A DNA stretch of 64,000 bases from Byssochlamys sp. IMV 00236 (Eukaryota > Ascomycota > Eurotiomycetes > Eurotiales > Thermoascaceae): assembly GCA_001931875.2 (NCBI GenBank), contig MSJH02000625.1:62001-126000 (forward strand), given 5' to 3'. Made by a program: the position numbers and the translations under genes. Below are positions 11,803 through 22,270 of the stretch, piece after piece. Each line of letters starts with the position of its first letter. Within the stretch, counting starts at the first letter, position 1. The notes under the pieces are model-generated. The model was not told the DNA's origin and did no database searches. It worked only from the letters and a program-made list of their open reading frames with translations.

Positions 11803-12670
11803 ATGGCTACCGCCACAGAGAACGGCCAGCCGCCCGTGAAAGACGAGAACACCGCACCCGAGGCGGCCAACGAACAGCAGGAGCAGAAGGAACAGACAAA
11901 CGGCGCGAATGGTGACCTTGTTACTGTGTTCCATGACCCGGAAAACTTCAATGTCAAGCACCCTCTTATGCATGAGTGGACCCTCTGGTTCACCAAGCCC
12001 CCCAGCGGCAAGGTAAGCGCCCCTCGATCTCAGGATTCAACACATCAGGATTGACAAAATGCACAGGGTGACAACTGGAACGAGCTTTTGAAAGAAGTAG
12101 TCACGTTCAGCTCTGTCGAGGAGTTCTGGGGTATCTACGTATGTTCTCCTTCGTTCGCCACTATAGCTTCTTGATCACATGCTGATAATGATTGAACAGA
12201 ACAATATCACTCCCACGTCTGAACTCGGTCTGAAGGCCGACTACCACCTCTTCAAGAAGGGAATCCGTCCCGAGTGGGAAGACCAGCAGAACAAGCACGG
12301 TGGCAAGTGGTCATACTCTTTCAAGGACAAGCGCTCTGTCCCAATAGACGACCTCTGGCTGCACGCCCAGCTCGCTGCTATCGGTGAGACTCTCGAGAAT
12401 GACGGAGACAACGAAGTCATGGGTGTGGTCGTCAACGTCCGTAAGGGCTTCTACCGTGTCGGTCTGTGGACCCGCACCACGGGCAAGAGCATTCCCGGTG
12501 ACAAGGGTGAGGGTCGCTCCGCGGCCAAGGGCAAGGAGGTTCTGGAGAACATTGGTCGCCGATTCAAGGAGGTGCTGCGCCTCAAGGACACAGATGTTGT
12601 CGAGTTCTCAGGTCACACCGACAGTGCACACAGCGGTAGCACGCGCGCCAAGGCTAAGTACACGGTCTAA
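11803..12670 (+). CDS. eIF4E: translation initiation factor eIF4E (cap-binding)
   Basis: Binds the m7G mRNA cap and eIF4G in the cytoplasm. Exons 11803-12012, 12067-12138 and 12200-12670 give 250 residues. The N-terminal 40 residues are low-complexity Glu/Gln/Asn; the core begins VKHPLMHEWTLWF. Cap-stacking tryptophans are present: W in DNWNELLKE-VEEFWGIYNN (the first is the usual first sandwich-side position region) and RPEWED for the second, with phosphate-contact basics in KSIPGDKGEGR. The LWLHAQLAAIGE segment is the eIF4G-facing helix. The C-terminus is longer than yeast eIF4E. One intron falls exactly after GIY, before NNI. Intact. Confidence 0.96.
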
Positions 12671-13772
12671 AAAAAAGAAAAGAGCATGAAAACTGGCGAT
12701 CGGACGGAAGAGGCTGATATCTTCTGATATTCGGGCATGAAACGATGGACGACTGGGGATGAATTTGATTGCAGAGGACTTTGCGGGCTTTTTTTCCTTT
12801 TCTGAGGCGAGATCGTGACAGTTTTTCACGCGCTGTGCTTCATCACGGCCTGCCGCGACCATCTCGAGTTTAGCATTACGAGGCGTGTATCTTATTTTCC
12901 GCATTCCATATCCGTGAGCTTGCTGCTGCTGTTGTCGCTATCATGCCCCTGAGACTTGCTATCTCTGGTCTCCATTTCCGGTTCATTTTTCTCTACTGTA
13001 TTTTTTGTACGATTCGGCCTGAATACGGGGGCTATTATGCTAATTCAAACGATACCACGGAGATATGAGATAAGTTCTGCATACCAGTCTGCGATCGTCT
13101 CCAAAATCTTCAAAATCTTCAAAATGCCCCTAGCATATGGTTCTGTAACAGTGCTCTGGCAGCTTGTCCCACGTGTGATCACTCTAGGACTATTGGAAGT
13201 AACAATAGATGTTATTGTTCCTCTTGCATTGATATTAGTTGCTGTTAATCGTGGGTTATAATGGATCATATTACCTTGAAAGGCCCGCCTACACGTGGGG
13301 ATAATTCTGGCTGTCTGGTCGATTATATATTTCTTCGAGTGGACCTCCCCTCCCGTATCTAACCTTAGTACTAGCTGTGCAACACCACCACGGAACTCAT
13401 TCCGTCTTAAATTACTTCTTATAGACATAAATACAGTATCTTTTCGTTAAGATAGAGATGATTCAGATTTCATTATTAGATAGTAAAAGCAGATCCGTTA
13501 TCAAATTCAGTCCTACATGTCGCGTCTTTAGATATAAGCAGTCGATGGGCTTTTGCCCGCCGAGATCTCGTGTCCAGTTTTGCATTTTGCTTTTGGTTTC
13601 AAGTTCGTTCTGTTCATTAATTTTCTCTGCGAGTGTTTGGATCTTCCTTTGTGTTTCATTGCGGTTAATGGATTCGAGGAATGATTCCCCTATTGAGCTT
13701 GGAGCATTGTTTTCAACCCCCCAGATGAGGTCTGGTAAACCACCGTTCAACAAGACTGGTCTTACTGGTCGG
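12671..13772. other. convergent intergenic, short repeats only
   Basis: 1.1 kb tail-to-tail spacer. It contains a small tandem of caaaatctt units near 13102-13124, a hairpin AACAATA-gatgt-TATTGTT near 13201-13219, and CCCACGTGT (13168) opposed by ACACGTGGG (13291). No coding sequence supported; a decayed LTR was considered but no direct terminal repeats were found. Confidence 0.5.
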
Positions 13773-14955
13773 CTATGCTCCATCCTCTTCGCCGACCCGG
13801 ATGGCGCCCTCTTGGCCGACGCCACGGGACCAGAAGCCGTCGAGGTATAGAGAGCTGAGAAATCACGTCAGAATCCTGAGATTCAAATTTGGTTCCCCTT
13901 TTCCAGGCTAAGGGGTGAGATAGGGATTCTTACAATGACGAGGAAGGTCGATCATGCGTCAGAAGTAGCCAGTATCCGAATATACCCTGTGCGACGATAT
14001 CGAACACGGCCCAGATGACGACTTCTGCGTCGAGACTGATGCGGTGCGAGAGGGTCGATGCGGCGAGAATGCTGCATATTGTTAGTTATGTGTCCAATCC
14101 TTTTCTCTGGGGGGGCATTCGTAGGGACTCATAGCTGACATACATCGGGTACAACACCATAATGACCAGAGATGTGCCTGCAATAGAGCCATAGAACCGT
14201 TTCGTCTGCGCATCTTTGTTGGCTGCGGCCCGTCCGCCATTGAATCCGATCTGGTGCACCACGACCAAGTAAGCGATAGCGCTGATAGTGAACCAAGCCC
14301 ATTTACGACCATCATTGCCTGCGAATGATGCCAGAAGTCCCGTGCCGAACATGATGAGATCCGCAGAAACAGCCACCAAAAGGTGCGCCCCGCTCAAGCC
14401 TCCAAGAAGTGCCAAATTGATTAGGATAAGAGGCGAAGTGAGTATCCAGTTGACATAGCGGAACCAAAAGACCTGGCGGAAGACATCCTGCTTTGTGTCT
14501 GGGACGTGCTTGTGCGACTCGTGGATCTGGATATGGCTCCATGCGATGCCGTCCCCAGTGGCCATGGCTAGGTAGGAAATGAAGGAGATGGTGGTGATTA
14601 GGGAGGTCAGGATGTGGAAGAGGCGCTTCGACTGCGATGGCCGTTAGTCTGAGTGTCTTCTACACAAAGCAATCATGAAACTATATAGAAGACATACTAT
14701 TGGTGCTCGCGTAGCCAGGATGTAGAACACGAGCGAAGAGATACCCATGGCGACGGTGACCACCCTGTTCGTGTCAGCCAGTGTATCCGTCTCAATTGGA
14801 CACTCTTCTTCATAGATTGCTTACCATAAGGTCCGCTTGCCGATACCATGGACATGCTGGAAGATTGGCTCATTACCCGGAATCACCGTCGGGATAGGCG
14901 CCACGGAGGACGTGGTCGTCGGTGATGGAACTGGTGGGAGATGCGTCTTGATCAT
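13773..14955 (-). CDS. opsin-related protein (Hsp30/YRO2-like), retinal lysine absent
   Basis: Seven-helix membrane protein of the microbial rhodopsin fold. Five exons (14955-14825, 14764-14698, 14631-14144, 14071-13934, 13854-13773) give 301 residues. Helix C reads FRYVNWILTSPLILINLALL: compared with bacteriorhodopsin, the R-Y and W-x-x-T-x-P framework stays, but both aspartates (D85, D96 equivalents) are Asn. Helix G reads FDIVAQGIFG: the D212 equivalent is kept and the retinal-binding lysine is Gln. It should therefore not bind retinal as a Schiff base or pump protons. Fungal ORPs of the Hsp30/YRO2 group share this loss and are tied to stress and membrane functions. The C-terminus FWSRGVGQEGAIRVGEEDGA fits the fungal group. 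The start at 14955 is supported by a clean exon 1 (MIKTHLPPV). Confidence 0.9.
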
Positions 14956-15770
14956 ATTGACTGACCCCAGATGATAATTTTTTTTTTCTGTAGCTTGTTT
15001 TGAGCAGCGACCCGGTAAATCTACATAAGAAGAGACGGAGGCCGGACGACAGAAGATGCATTATAAGCAATGGATCCATCAAGTCCTCGATGACGACATG
15101 GATGGTGGGCAGCGACATTCTGCTTTCGTTTCCTGTTCTTTTCCATGGACTCAGATTCTCCAGCAGAACGCCAGCCAGTGGAAGCGCCGCCTGCACTGAA
15201 ATTCCCCATCGTCATGAGCGGTTTCTGTCGGTGTTGTTACGAGTCTGAATCGTCATGGTTACCTGGGATGAGCTCGAGACCCAATCACGATAAGACTCAT
15301 ACTCATGCGGGGCATGTAAAGAGCATCTGAGATCATCACAAACGATCAGAGCAGCCGCATCTATCCAGCAGAAGAAGGGAGCAGAGAATCAGCGAATCTG
15401 ATCAGCATTCCAGAAACGTGCGGATCTTGTGCTAATCGACACATTGGTCAATGAAAGTGCTTGCGACGATCGGCATATCTGACGTTCCTCTTAGCGAGTC
15501 TGGACTGTCGATGGATGACCCGGACATGAACACACCCGGGCTTGGATTACCCCAGATCCTTGACTAGACGATTCTCTCGACATTGAAACTCGTTGCATTA
15601 CTGGTCTGATGCGCCACAGGACGCGTACTCTTAGCTACTAACCATCTTACACGGAGAACGGAGCAGAAGTCTCACACGGAACGCTAAATTCTATTTATTG
15701 GACCTGGAGTTTAGAAATAGTATACACTATGGTACAGGCAACAGAGATACAAGATATGGCAGGGCGTCGT
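14956..15770. other. intergenic, no gene seen
   Basis: 815 bp between the opsin-related gene promoter and the IleRS 3' end. It includes a T-rich run near 14980. Short open frames on both strands near 15000-15330 lack similarity to known domains. Confidence 0.5.
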
Positions 15771-18700
15771 CTAAGCATTAGTGGCGGCCTTACTCGCCTC
15801 CACGGCATCCAGCTCGCGCACAACGTCCTCGCAGCGATGGCAGAGCATGTCTTCGCTGGTCGAAGTCTCAGGAACCGCGTACCGCCAGCATCGCACACAT
15901 TTGGAGTCTTGCGGTGCAAAGACATGCACAGTCCCCTGGCGTCCATCGGGCAGCTGGAAGCGCTCACAATAGTGCCATTCAGCCTGCTCGATGACGGTAG
16001 GCACCTGTTCACCCTGACCACTGAGGCCCACAGACGAGACGACGAACAGATCCGGCAGCTCGGGCAGGTACCGTTGAAAGACGGACCCATCCACGGATTT
16101 GTCCGGAAGGGAGATGTGGATGAACGATTGAAGGGAGGAGCCCATCTGCTTCTTTGATCGTGCCTGTTCCTGCAAGGCCTTGATCACCGAGTTCACCGCC
16201 ATCAGATCTGCAAAATCCTGCTCCAGCCTTGCGTTGAGCCATTCGGCTGGGGGAATGGCCGTGACACGCTTCATCGGGTGATCGCATTGAGCCTTGATCG
16301 CCTCGGGAGTATGCTCCCACGACTCCTCGACCAGCAGCGGCGTGAGCGGAGCCAGGATCTCCTGCAGGTAGTGGTAGATCTGGAAGAGGGTAGTCTGTGC
16401 CGCACGTCGGCTGGGGCTATCCTGCGCCTCTGTGTAGAGACGGTCTTTGATGGTCTCCATGTAAAACGCCGAGAATTCCTGGTTCGCCCACCGGTTGATC
16501 GCGGTGACCGCCCGGTAGAATTCAAAGTTATCGTAGGCGCTCCTGCAGGTGTTGGCTAGGTTCGCAAGATGTAGAAGGGCAATGCGGTCGATTTGGTGCA
16601 ACTGCCCGTACGTGCGTTGCGTGGTCTTGTCAAAGTCGCCCAGCGCTCCAAGGAGCAGCTTGAACGTGACGCGGTACTTGTGAAGACTGGTATTCACCGT
16701 CTGCAGCACCTGCTGTCCGATTACTACATCGCGAGTGTAGTCACTGCTGGCAACCCACATGCGAAGAGCATCAGGCCCAAGCGCATCGTAGACCGGCCCC
16801 GTAGATGCCGGCTGCTTCTTACCCTTGCCCTTCTTCTGTTTAAGAGGGGGCAGCAGAGTGCCATCCATAATCGAATCGGGATGGATCACGTTGCCAATTG
16901 ACTTACTCATCTTGCGACCATCCTCATCCAGAGTGAATCCGTGGGTAATAAGGCTCTTGAACGGCGCCTTGGGAGTGTCGCTCTTCCCAGAAGCAAGCTG
17001 ATGGGCGATATAGGTCAGCAGGCTAGACTGGAACCATCCACGGTGCTGGTCGCTTCCTTCCAGATAGACGTCGGCCGGTTGTCTACCCTCGCGGTGTGTC
17101 AAATCAAGCTGAGTCCAGCTCGTGCCGCTATCAAACCAGACATCCATCGTGTCGGTTCCGCGTTTGTAGCCAGGGCCAGAAGGATCTTGCAATGACGCCG
17201 GGATCCATGCATCGTCGTTGGCATCGTCTGTCCACCACGCATCGATTCCACGCTCCTCAATTACTTTCATGATATGGGATACGCTATCCTTAGTCAAGAC
17301 GGCATCTCCTGTACCACGATGGTACAGGGCAGGAATCGGAACTCCCCAGGCACGTTGACGGGATATACACCATTCACTCCGGTTCTTGACAAAGGACTCC
17401 AGACGCCCCTGGCCAGAAGAAGGGACAAAGCGAACCTCCTTCAAGGAATTGACCGCGGCGTCGCGTATATCAGCTACATCCGCAAACCATTGTTCCGTCG
17501 CCCGGATAATAATAGGAAGTTTCGATCTCCAGTCGTAGGGGTATTTATGCTCGTACCGATGCTTTGCAAGAAGCTGGCCTCGGGACTCGACATATTCGAG
17601 TACAGCGCTGTTTCCTTCGTCAAGTACAGGTTTTCCACTCAGTCTTTGCGGGTCGCTCGGGAAAGCTTTGTCTGTAAACTTGCCCTCATCGTTGACCGGA
17701 GCGAAAGCAGGAATTCCCTTGGCGAGACAAACTTCGTAGTCCTCCATACCATGACCAGGCGCGCAGTGGACAAGACCGGAACCAGACTCTGCAGTAACGA
17801 ATTCCGCGGCGATAATAGGCTGTGGCTGCGCCTCCGGATCCTTGAACAGAGGTCGATATGTCGTTTGTCCTTGCAGGTCAGAGCCGAGGATAGTCGGAAC
17901 GACGATGTCGAGGTCTTCCTTCAGCATGCCTTGCAGGTACTCCAGTCGAGACTTGGCGATCAACAGCTGACCATGTCTCTCCGACTGGACAACAGTATAC
18001 TCGAGCGATTCGTTGACGGCAATAGCAGCATTAGCAGGTAAAGTCCAAGGCGTTGTAGTCCATATTACAGCGCTCAACTTCCCACTATCAACTCCAGCAT
18101 GATTCGCCAATTGTGAAGAAATCGTAACCAAAGGAAATCTAACCAGGGCTGCCGTTGAAACATGATCATCCTTATATTCCAACTCTGCCTCGGCCAGAGC
18201 GGTTCCCGTGGACGGTGACCAGTACACCGGCTTGAACCGGCGGTAGATCAGTCCTCTATCAACCATCTCACGGAACACTCCAAGCTGCTTCATCTCGAAC
18301 TCCTTATGCATCGTCTTGTAATGACCTTCCCAGTCGCCCATTATAGCCCAGCGGCGGAATCCCTTCATTTGCTCGTTGACCGTCGTCTCAGCCAGCTTTC
18401 GTGCTGCCTTTCGGATCGCTGCGGCCCCTGCAGTCCCCATCTGTCCCTTGAGATCATTTTGTCCCTGCAGCGCCTTGAGCTCGATAGGCAAGCCATGACA
18501 GTCCCATCCGGGCACGTAGTCCACCCTCCTCCCTCGTCCCAATTGCACCCGACAAATGATGTCCTTCAGGATTTTGTTGAGCGCATGGCCGACGTGCAGT
18601 TCGCCGTTAGCGTATGGAGGTCCATCGTGCAGGGTAAATGTGTTCTCCGCCGGCCTGGCACGCCGCTGCCAGGCGTATAGCTCGTCAGTGCATCTGGGTA

Positions 18701-18944
18701 GGTATTTCGCCTGGTCGGCCGGCGACACGCGCGGGGGGAACGTCGACTTGGGGAGCTTGAGAGTCGACGACCACGACCGAGTGAGCGAGGATGGCAGTTC
18801 TGGCATGCTACGTCTGCAGCATATCCTGCTTTGTCGTGCTGTGGATTGGTGCTGTTCGACCGGAGTAGATTCGGAGTCGGAGACGATTGAGAAATGTTGT
18901 ATCTGTCGCGGTAATATTACAATATGTGACGCGCGATACGCCAT
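15771..18944 (-). CDS. ISM1: mitochondrial isoleucyl-tRNA synthetase
   Basis: Class I aminoacyl-tRNA synthetase charging mitochondrial tRNA-Ile. A single uninterrupted frame of 1057 residues. The N-terminal ~50 residues are rich in Arg/Ser/Gln with few acids, fitting a mitochondrial presequence. Core: DGPPYANGELHVGHALNK (HIGH-type motif, about residue 116), WTTTPWTLPAN (editing domain entry), WCISRQRAWGVPIP, and DGRKMSKSIGNV (KMSKS, about residue 678). The anticodon-binding region follows, and the C-terminus carries a CVRC...CHRC zinc ribbon (about residues 1016-1036), typical of bacterial and organellar IleRS. Eukaryotic cytosolic IleRS is excluded by that ribbon. Long open frames on the opposite strand are its shadow. 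Intact and intronless. Confidence 0.96.
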   Translation of the reverse strand: MAYRASHIVILPRQIQHFSIVSDSESTPVEQHQSTARQSRICCRRSMPELPSSLTRSWSSTLKLPKSTFPPRVSPADQAKYLPRCTDELYAWQRRARPAENTFTLHDGPPYANGELHVGHALNKILKDIICRVQLGRGRRVDYVPGWDCHGLPIELKALQGQNDLKGQMGTAGAAAIRKAARKLAETTVNEQMKGFRRWAIMGDWEGHYKTMHKEFEMKQLGVFREMVDRGLIYRRFKPVYWSPSTGTALAEAELEYKDDHVSTAALVRFPLVTISSQLANHAGVDSGKLSAVIWTTTPWTLPANAAIAVNESLEYTVVQSERHGQLLIAKSRLEYLQGMLKEDLDIVVPTILGSDLQGQTTYRPLFKDPEAQPQPIIAAEFVTAESGSGLVHCAPGHGMEDYEVCLAKGIPAFAPVNDEGKFTDKAFPSDPQRLSGKPVLDEGNSAVLEYVESRGQLLAKHRYEHKYPYDWRSKLPIIIRATEQWFADVADIRDAAVNSLKEVRFVPSSGQGRLESFVKNRSEWCISRQRAWGVPIPALYHRGTGDAVLTKDSVSHIMKVIEERGIDAWWTDDANDDAWIPASLQDPSGPGYKRGTDTMDVWFDSGTSWTQLDLTHREGRQPADVYLEGSDQHRGWFQSSLLTYIAHQLASGKSDTPKAPFKSLITHGFTLDEDGRKMSKSIGNVIHPDSIMDGTLLPPLKQKKGKGKKQPASTGPVYDALGPDALRMWVASSDYTRDVVIGQQVLQTVNTSLHKYRVTFKLLLGALGDFDKTTQRTYGQLHQIDRIALLHLANLANTCRSAYDNFEFYRAVTAINRWANQEFSAFYMETIKDRLYTEAQDSPSRRAAQTTLFQIYHYLQEILAPLTPLLVEESWEHTPEAIKAQCDHPMKRVTAIPPAEWLNARLEQDFADLMAVNSVIKALQEQARSKKQMGSSLQSFIHISLPDKSVDGSVFQRYLPELPDLFVVSSVGLSGQGEQVPTVIEQAEWHYCERFQLPDGRQGTVHVFAPQDSKCVRCWRYAVPETSTSEDMLCHRCEDVVRELDAVEASKAATNA

Positions 18945-20212
18945 GTTGTGTATTATAAAATCGAGCTATATTTGAATACTGCGACTATTTTCCCCGTTTC
19001 TGTCGTTTAAATGACTATCTTATTTCTTCGGTGTCTTCCTAGTACATTTCACGGATCATTAACTTCTCTGTAAAGCTCCATTAAATATGCACGAGTGTGT
19101 GCATATGCTCAGAAAACTTACCAGCCTAGTGGCGGTAAATATAATACACGCTGGGTTTAAAAGACCGGCAGAAATATCCTCCTACTATGGATGCTGAATT
19201 TCCTAGCCAACAGATCCTTCCATGATATCTCCTACTGTTCTACCTGTATCGGAATTAGTCGTCAAAGGATCGGGTTATCGTGTGCGAAGAATGGAGTTTT
19301 TTAGTTTCAAAATCAGGCTATCTCGGTGTTGACGGATGCCAAAGGCCTAGATGAAGATTGGACGGGCTTGTCAGGTTTGGCAAATCGAAGGAAGCTACAG
19401 AATCGCCTTAATCGAGGCGCTAGTCATAAGGGCTTCCTCCTTTATAGATACTCTATTCAACTCATTGACTGATGCGTATATACAAAGGTCGACGAAAACT
19501 CGAGCACCAGAGAAGTCGGAACCCAGGCCAGAGCCTTGTCTCCAGATGGATCGTCTATGTCAACGCGGACAGGAAGGCTTCGCCTGGAATTTATGCCTCG
19601 GCCATAGATCCTAAGACAAAAAGATTTGGTGCTGTCGTCTCTCAGAGCTGCAACCTTACGAGAAAATGATTTACTCCAACGACTGTAGGACATTTGGTAG
19701 TATGGCTGAGCGCCCATTTGACAGTGAGCTTCTGGCTCCAGCACCGCAATTTTTAACATTGCACGAGCCATGGTATCAGACGCCGTTCATCTGGGTTTGA
19801 CAATGGATACTAGTTCCCCATTTAATACCCTCTAGCTGAGAGTCCTGGTTTGAACCCACTACCAAGTCTTCGGCCTACGGCTTTGCAAAGGCACGTAATA
19901 CACCATCCTTGGATTGATCTTTGCCCCATATCATCGATTCGATCAGAATGGGCCAGGATGATGAGGATGAGATCTGCCACACGTCCATCTCTGATGAAAA
20001 TCTTCTCAACTACGCATTTGTTTTAAGCAATCTCGAAGCCTTGAGTGGAGAAGATTGAATAGTCGGTTTAATATATAAAGAAAGCTACCGACAAAGTAGC
20101 ACACAAGCTCAGCATATGGCAACTAGAGGATCACGCATGATAACCTCCGCGGTATATTGAAATTTCCATCATAAAATCGCCACCCCGAAACCAAAACACC
20201 GATGAAAACAAT
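18945..20212. other. intergenic 1.27 kb, no supported gene
   Basis: Contains IleRS promoter sequence and the 3' side of the PHAF1-like gene. A 104-codon minus-strand frame at 19457-19771 shows no known domain and no splice partner. A GTTTGAACC stretch near 19850 looks like a tRNA T-loop but has no matching stem. Confidence 0.5.
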
Positions 20213-21812
20213 TCAATAGACAGTCAGGCAGCTTACAGCGCCATTCTTCAATACCTCGAACAGCAAACCGGGGAATCCAAATAACTCCGTGTTTCCCAAC
20301 CCTTGTCCGCTCTCAGGACCAGCTGAAACGGCTCGCTGTCTACCTCCTGTACTCTCCTCCCAGCCACCTAGGAACTCGACACTGCTTTCTGGACTGTCAC
20401 CCCAGCCCCGGTTCAGCACCATTCCCCGCTGAAGAGCCCTTTCCTCAGCCGGGTTGGAGTAAGAGCCTCTCCACAGTTCTTTGAGCCGTCCGGACACCTC
20501 ATCGTATGGAGTTTCAGACGTCAAGTCATCACCCGAGGAGTCCAGATGTATCGTCCAGCGACTCCGTCGATGGCGGTTGAACGGGTATGACCCTGGAACG
20601 TTACCATGGACCAAGAGCTTCGTCACTGTCAAGTGGGAGTTTGACGTGGGGGGTGATGGGTCTGGCAGATCCGAGCCGGGGAAGGCAGGTCCAGGAGTAG
20701 AGGGATAAGAGATAAATGCATCAAAGCCATGGTGGAAGTAATTAAAGAAGCATTCTGTTGGAAGAGAAGAGGGATCAGAAGCTGCAGCGGGGGTGATCTC
20801 GTCATCGGAATCATCCGTCACGCTGTTACTAGACGACTGGTCTGTGTCAATTGCATCGGTGCCCCGACCTGGGGATGGACTCATATGGCGCGCGGTTACA
20901 CCAGCAGCGGCTCCATGAATAGATATCCTTCGGTCATTTTTACGATAGATGGCGTCTGGAGGACCAAGCTCGGCGACCAGGTCCTGTGGCGTAGTTTCCG
21001 ACAGGGTAATCCAGAAGGACGGGCCGCCTCGTCGAGTCAACTCAATCTTACCAGCTCCGTATATTTTAATTTCTTCGATCTCGTCTGGAACCGACTCCCT
21101 GTTCTTACTGACCAATGCTGGCGAGCGGGGATACTGTGGTGGTTTTGTAAACAAGGTGGAACGTGCATCTGGCCAGGACGGACCTTGAAAGATGGCCATA
21201 GAGGTCGCAGGTGAAGCGGCAGATGAAGACATCAGGGCCACGAAGTCACATTGATCCGACCACGCTGAGTCCTGAAGCGGGAATGAAAATGCCACGCCCG
21301 GGTATGATAGAACATATGTTCCATAAGGTGTACGTGAAGCAGGCGGGACATATTCCCCAGGGTACGATGGGCCAAAGAGTCTATTGTAGACATGACGAAA
21401 GCTCGGTCCTGGCAGGGAGCCAGCCTGTTCCTGTGGCTTCAGGCCCTTTACAACCTCCTGATTCTTATACACGAGCAGGATCTTGGAGAAGTCCAGCACC
21501 TCGATCAGGCGAAGCCTCTGATCTGGACCATCGAATCGAAGGCGGAGACCGTTGGATGGTAGTCTTAGAATCACAGGCTGATATAATGGCTCTCCTGCGG
21601 AGTATGCAACGTCGATGGCGGGGTAGGTCTGGGGATGGGCTTTGAGACGGGTGAGTACATTGTGAAGCGACATTCCAAGGGCTGTTCCGCCAAAAAAAAA
21701 AGAGTCAGTTATAGTTTCAATACGCGTATAACATAGTTTATGAGAACGCACTCAAGAACCCAAGGCCCTTGCCGGGATGGATCTGAGCTGCTGAAGCTCG
21801 AGAAGTCGTCAT
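20213..21812 (-). CDS. UPF0183/PHAF1 (C16orf70-like) protein
   Basis: Homologue of human PHAF1 (C16orf70, UPF0183), a WD40-like protein that associates with phagophores by binding PI3P-type membranes together with BCAS3. Two exons: 21812-21752 encodes MTTSRASAAQ..GKGLGFL, then after a 70-bp intron 21681-20213, giving 509 residues. Family marks: LGMSLHNVLTRLKAHP at the start, YQPVILRLPSNGLRLRFDGPDQRLRLIEV, FGPSYPGEYVPP, GVAFSFPL, ELGPPDAIYRKNDRRISIH, and near the end CFFNYFHHGFDAFISYP and HGNVPGSYPFNRHRR. The fungal copy adds a Ser/Asp-rich insert (about 290-330) and an acidic/Gly C-terminal part. The 60-nt first exon is required to restore the conserved N-terminal turn. Confidence 0.9.
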
Positions 21813-22270
21813 GGTACCGACGTTATCTTATCATGCCTGACAGTAACGGATCTGGGATCTCCGCAGAGACAACAGGGAAATAAGCACTGATTCGACAAAT
21901 GGAATATATCACGATGGAAGAAGAGAAATACGGCCCAAGAGCCGTAAAAGTCCTGTTCCTCGACGCGAGGTTGAGGTGAAGCTGGTCAGCATGAGATACG
22001 GTCATCGGTCATGTGAACGGCGGGCGTGACAGGCGGAGAAAGAGCTCGGGGTTATGCGTGGCACGTGCGCGCTTTGTTTACGTTTTCCCTCTTGAGCCGC
22101 CCAAACAACTTGGAGAAAGCACTCTTGACGGTATTGACCACAGCTCCTCATCTGGGCGCCCCACGTTACAGAGACTACTTCTTCATAGATATATCTGGGG
22201 CTTACAGTCGACATATATTCATTCCTGATACAGCTTATCATCATAATCACACACCACTTGCCATCGCACC
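21813..22270. promoter_or_regulatory. divergent promoter, PHAF1-like / bimC
   Basis: A 458-bp spacer between two divergent starts; holds both promoters. Nothing more specific is recognised. Confidence 0.5.

Noticed and set aside
13168..13299. Opposed CCCACGTGT and ACACGTGGG
   Set aside because: CACGTG is itself palindromic, so two chance copies with a few matching flanks would look the same; no stronger stem.
13145..13440. Possible solo LTR beginning TGTAACAG
   Set aside because: No second copy, no CA end with a matching 5-bp duplication, and no primer-binding site seen.
17274..18041. 255-codon plus-strand open frame
   Set aside because: Lies wholly antisense to the IleRS coding frame; no domain, no own splice sites or promoter; shadow of a GC-rich gene.
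19830..19870. tRNA T-arm-like GTTTGAACC
   Set aside because: The flanking bases do not form a 5-bp stem, and no acceptor or anticodon arm is found upstream.
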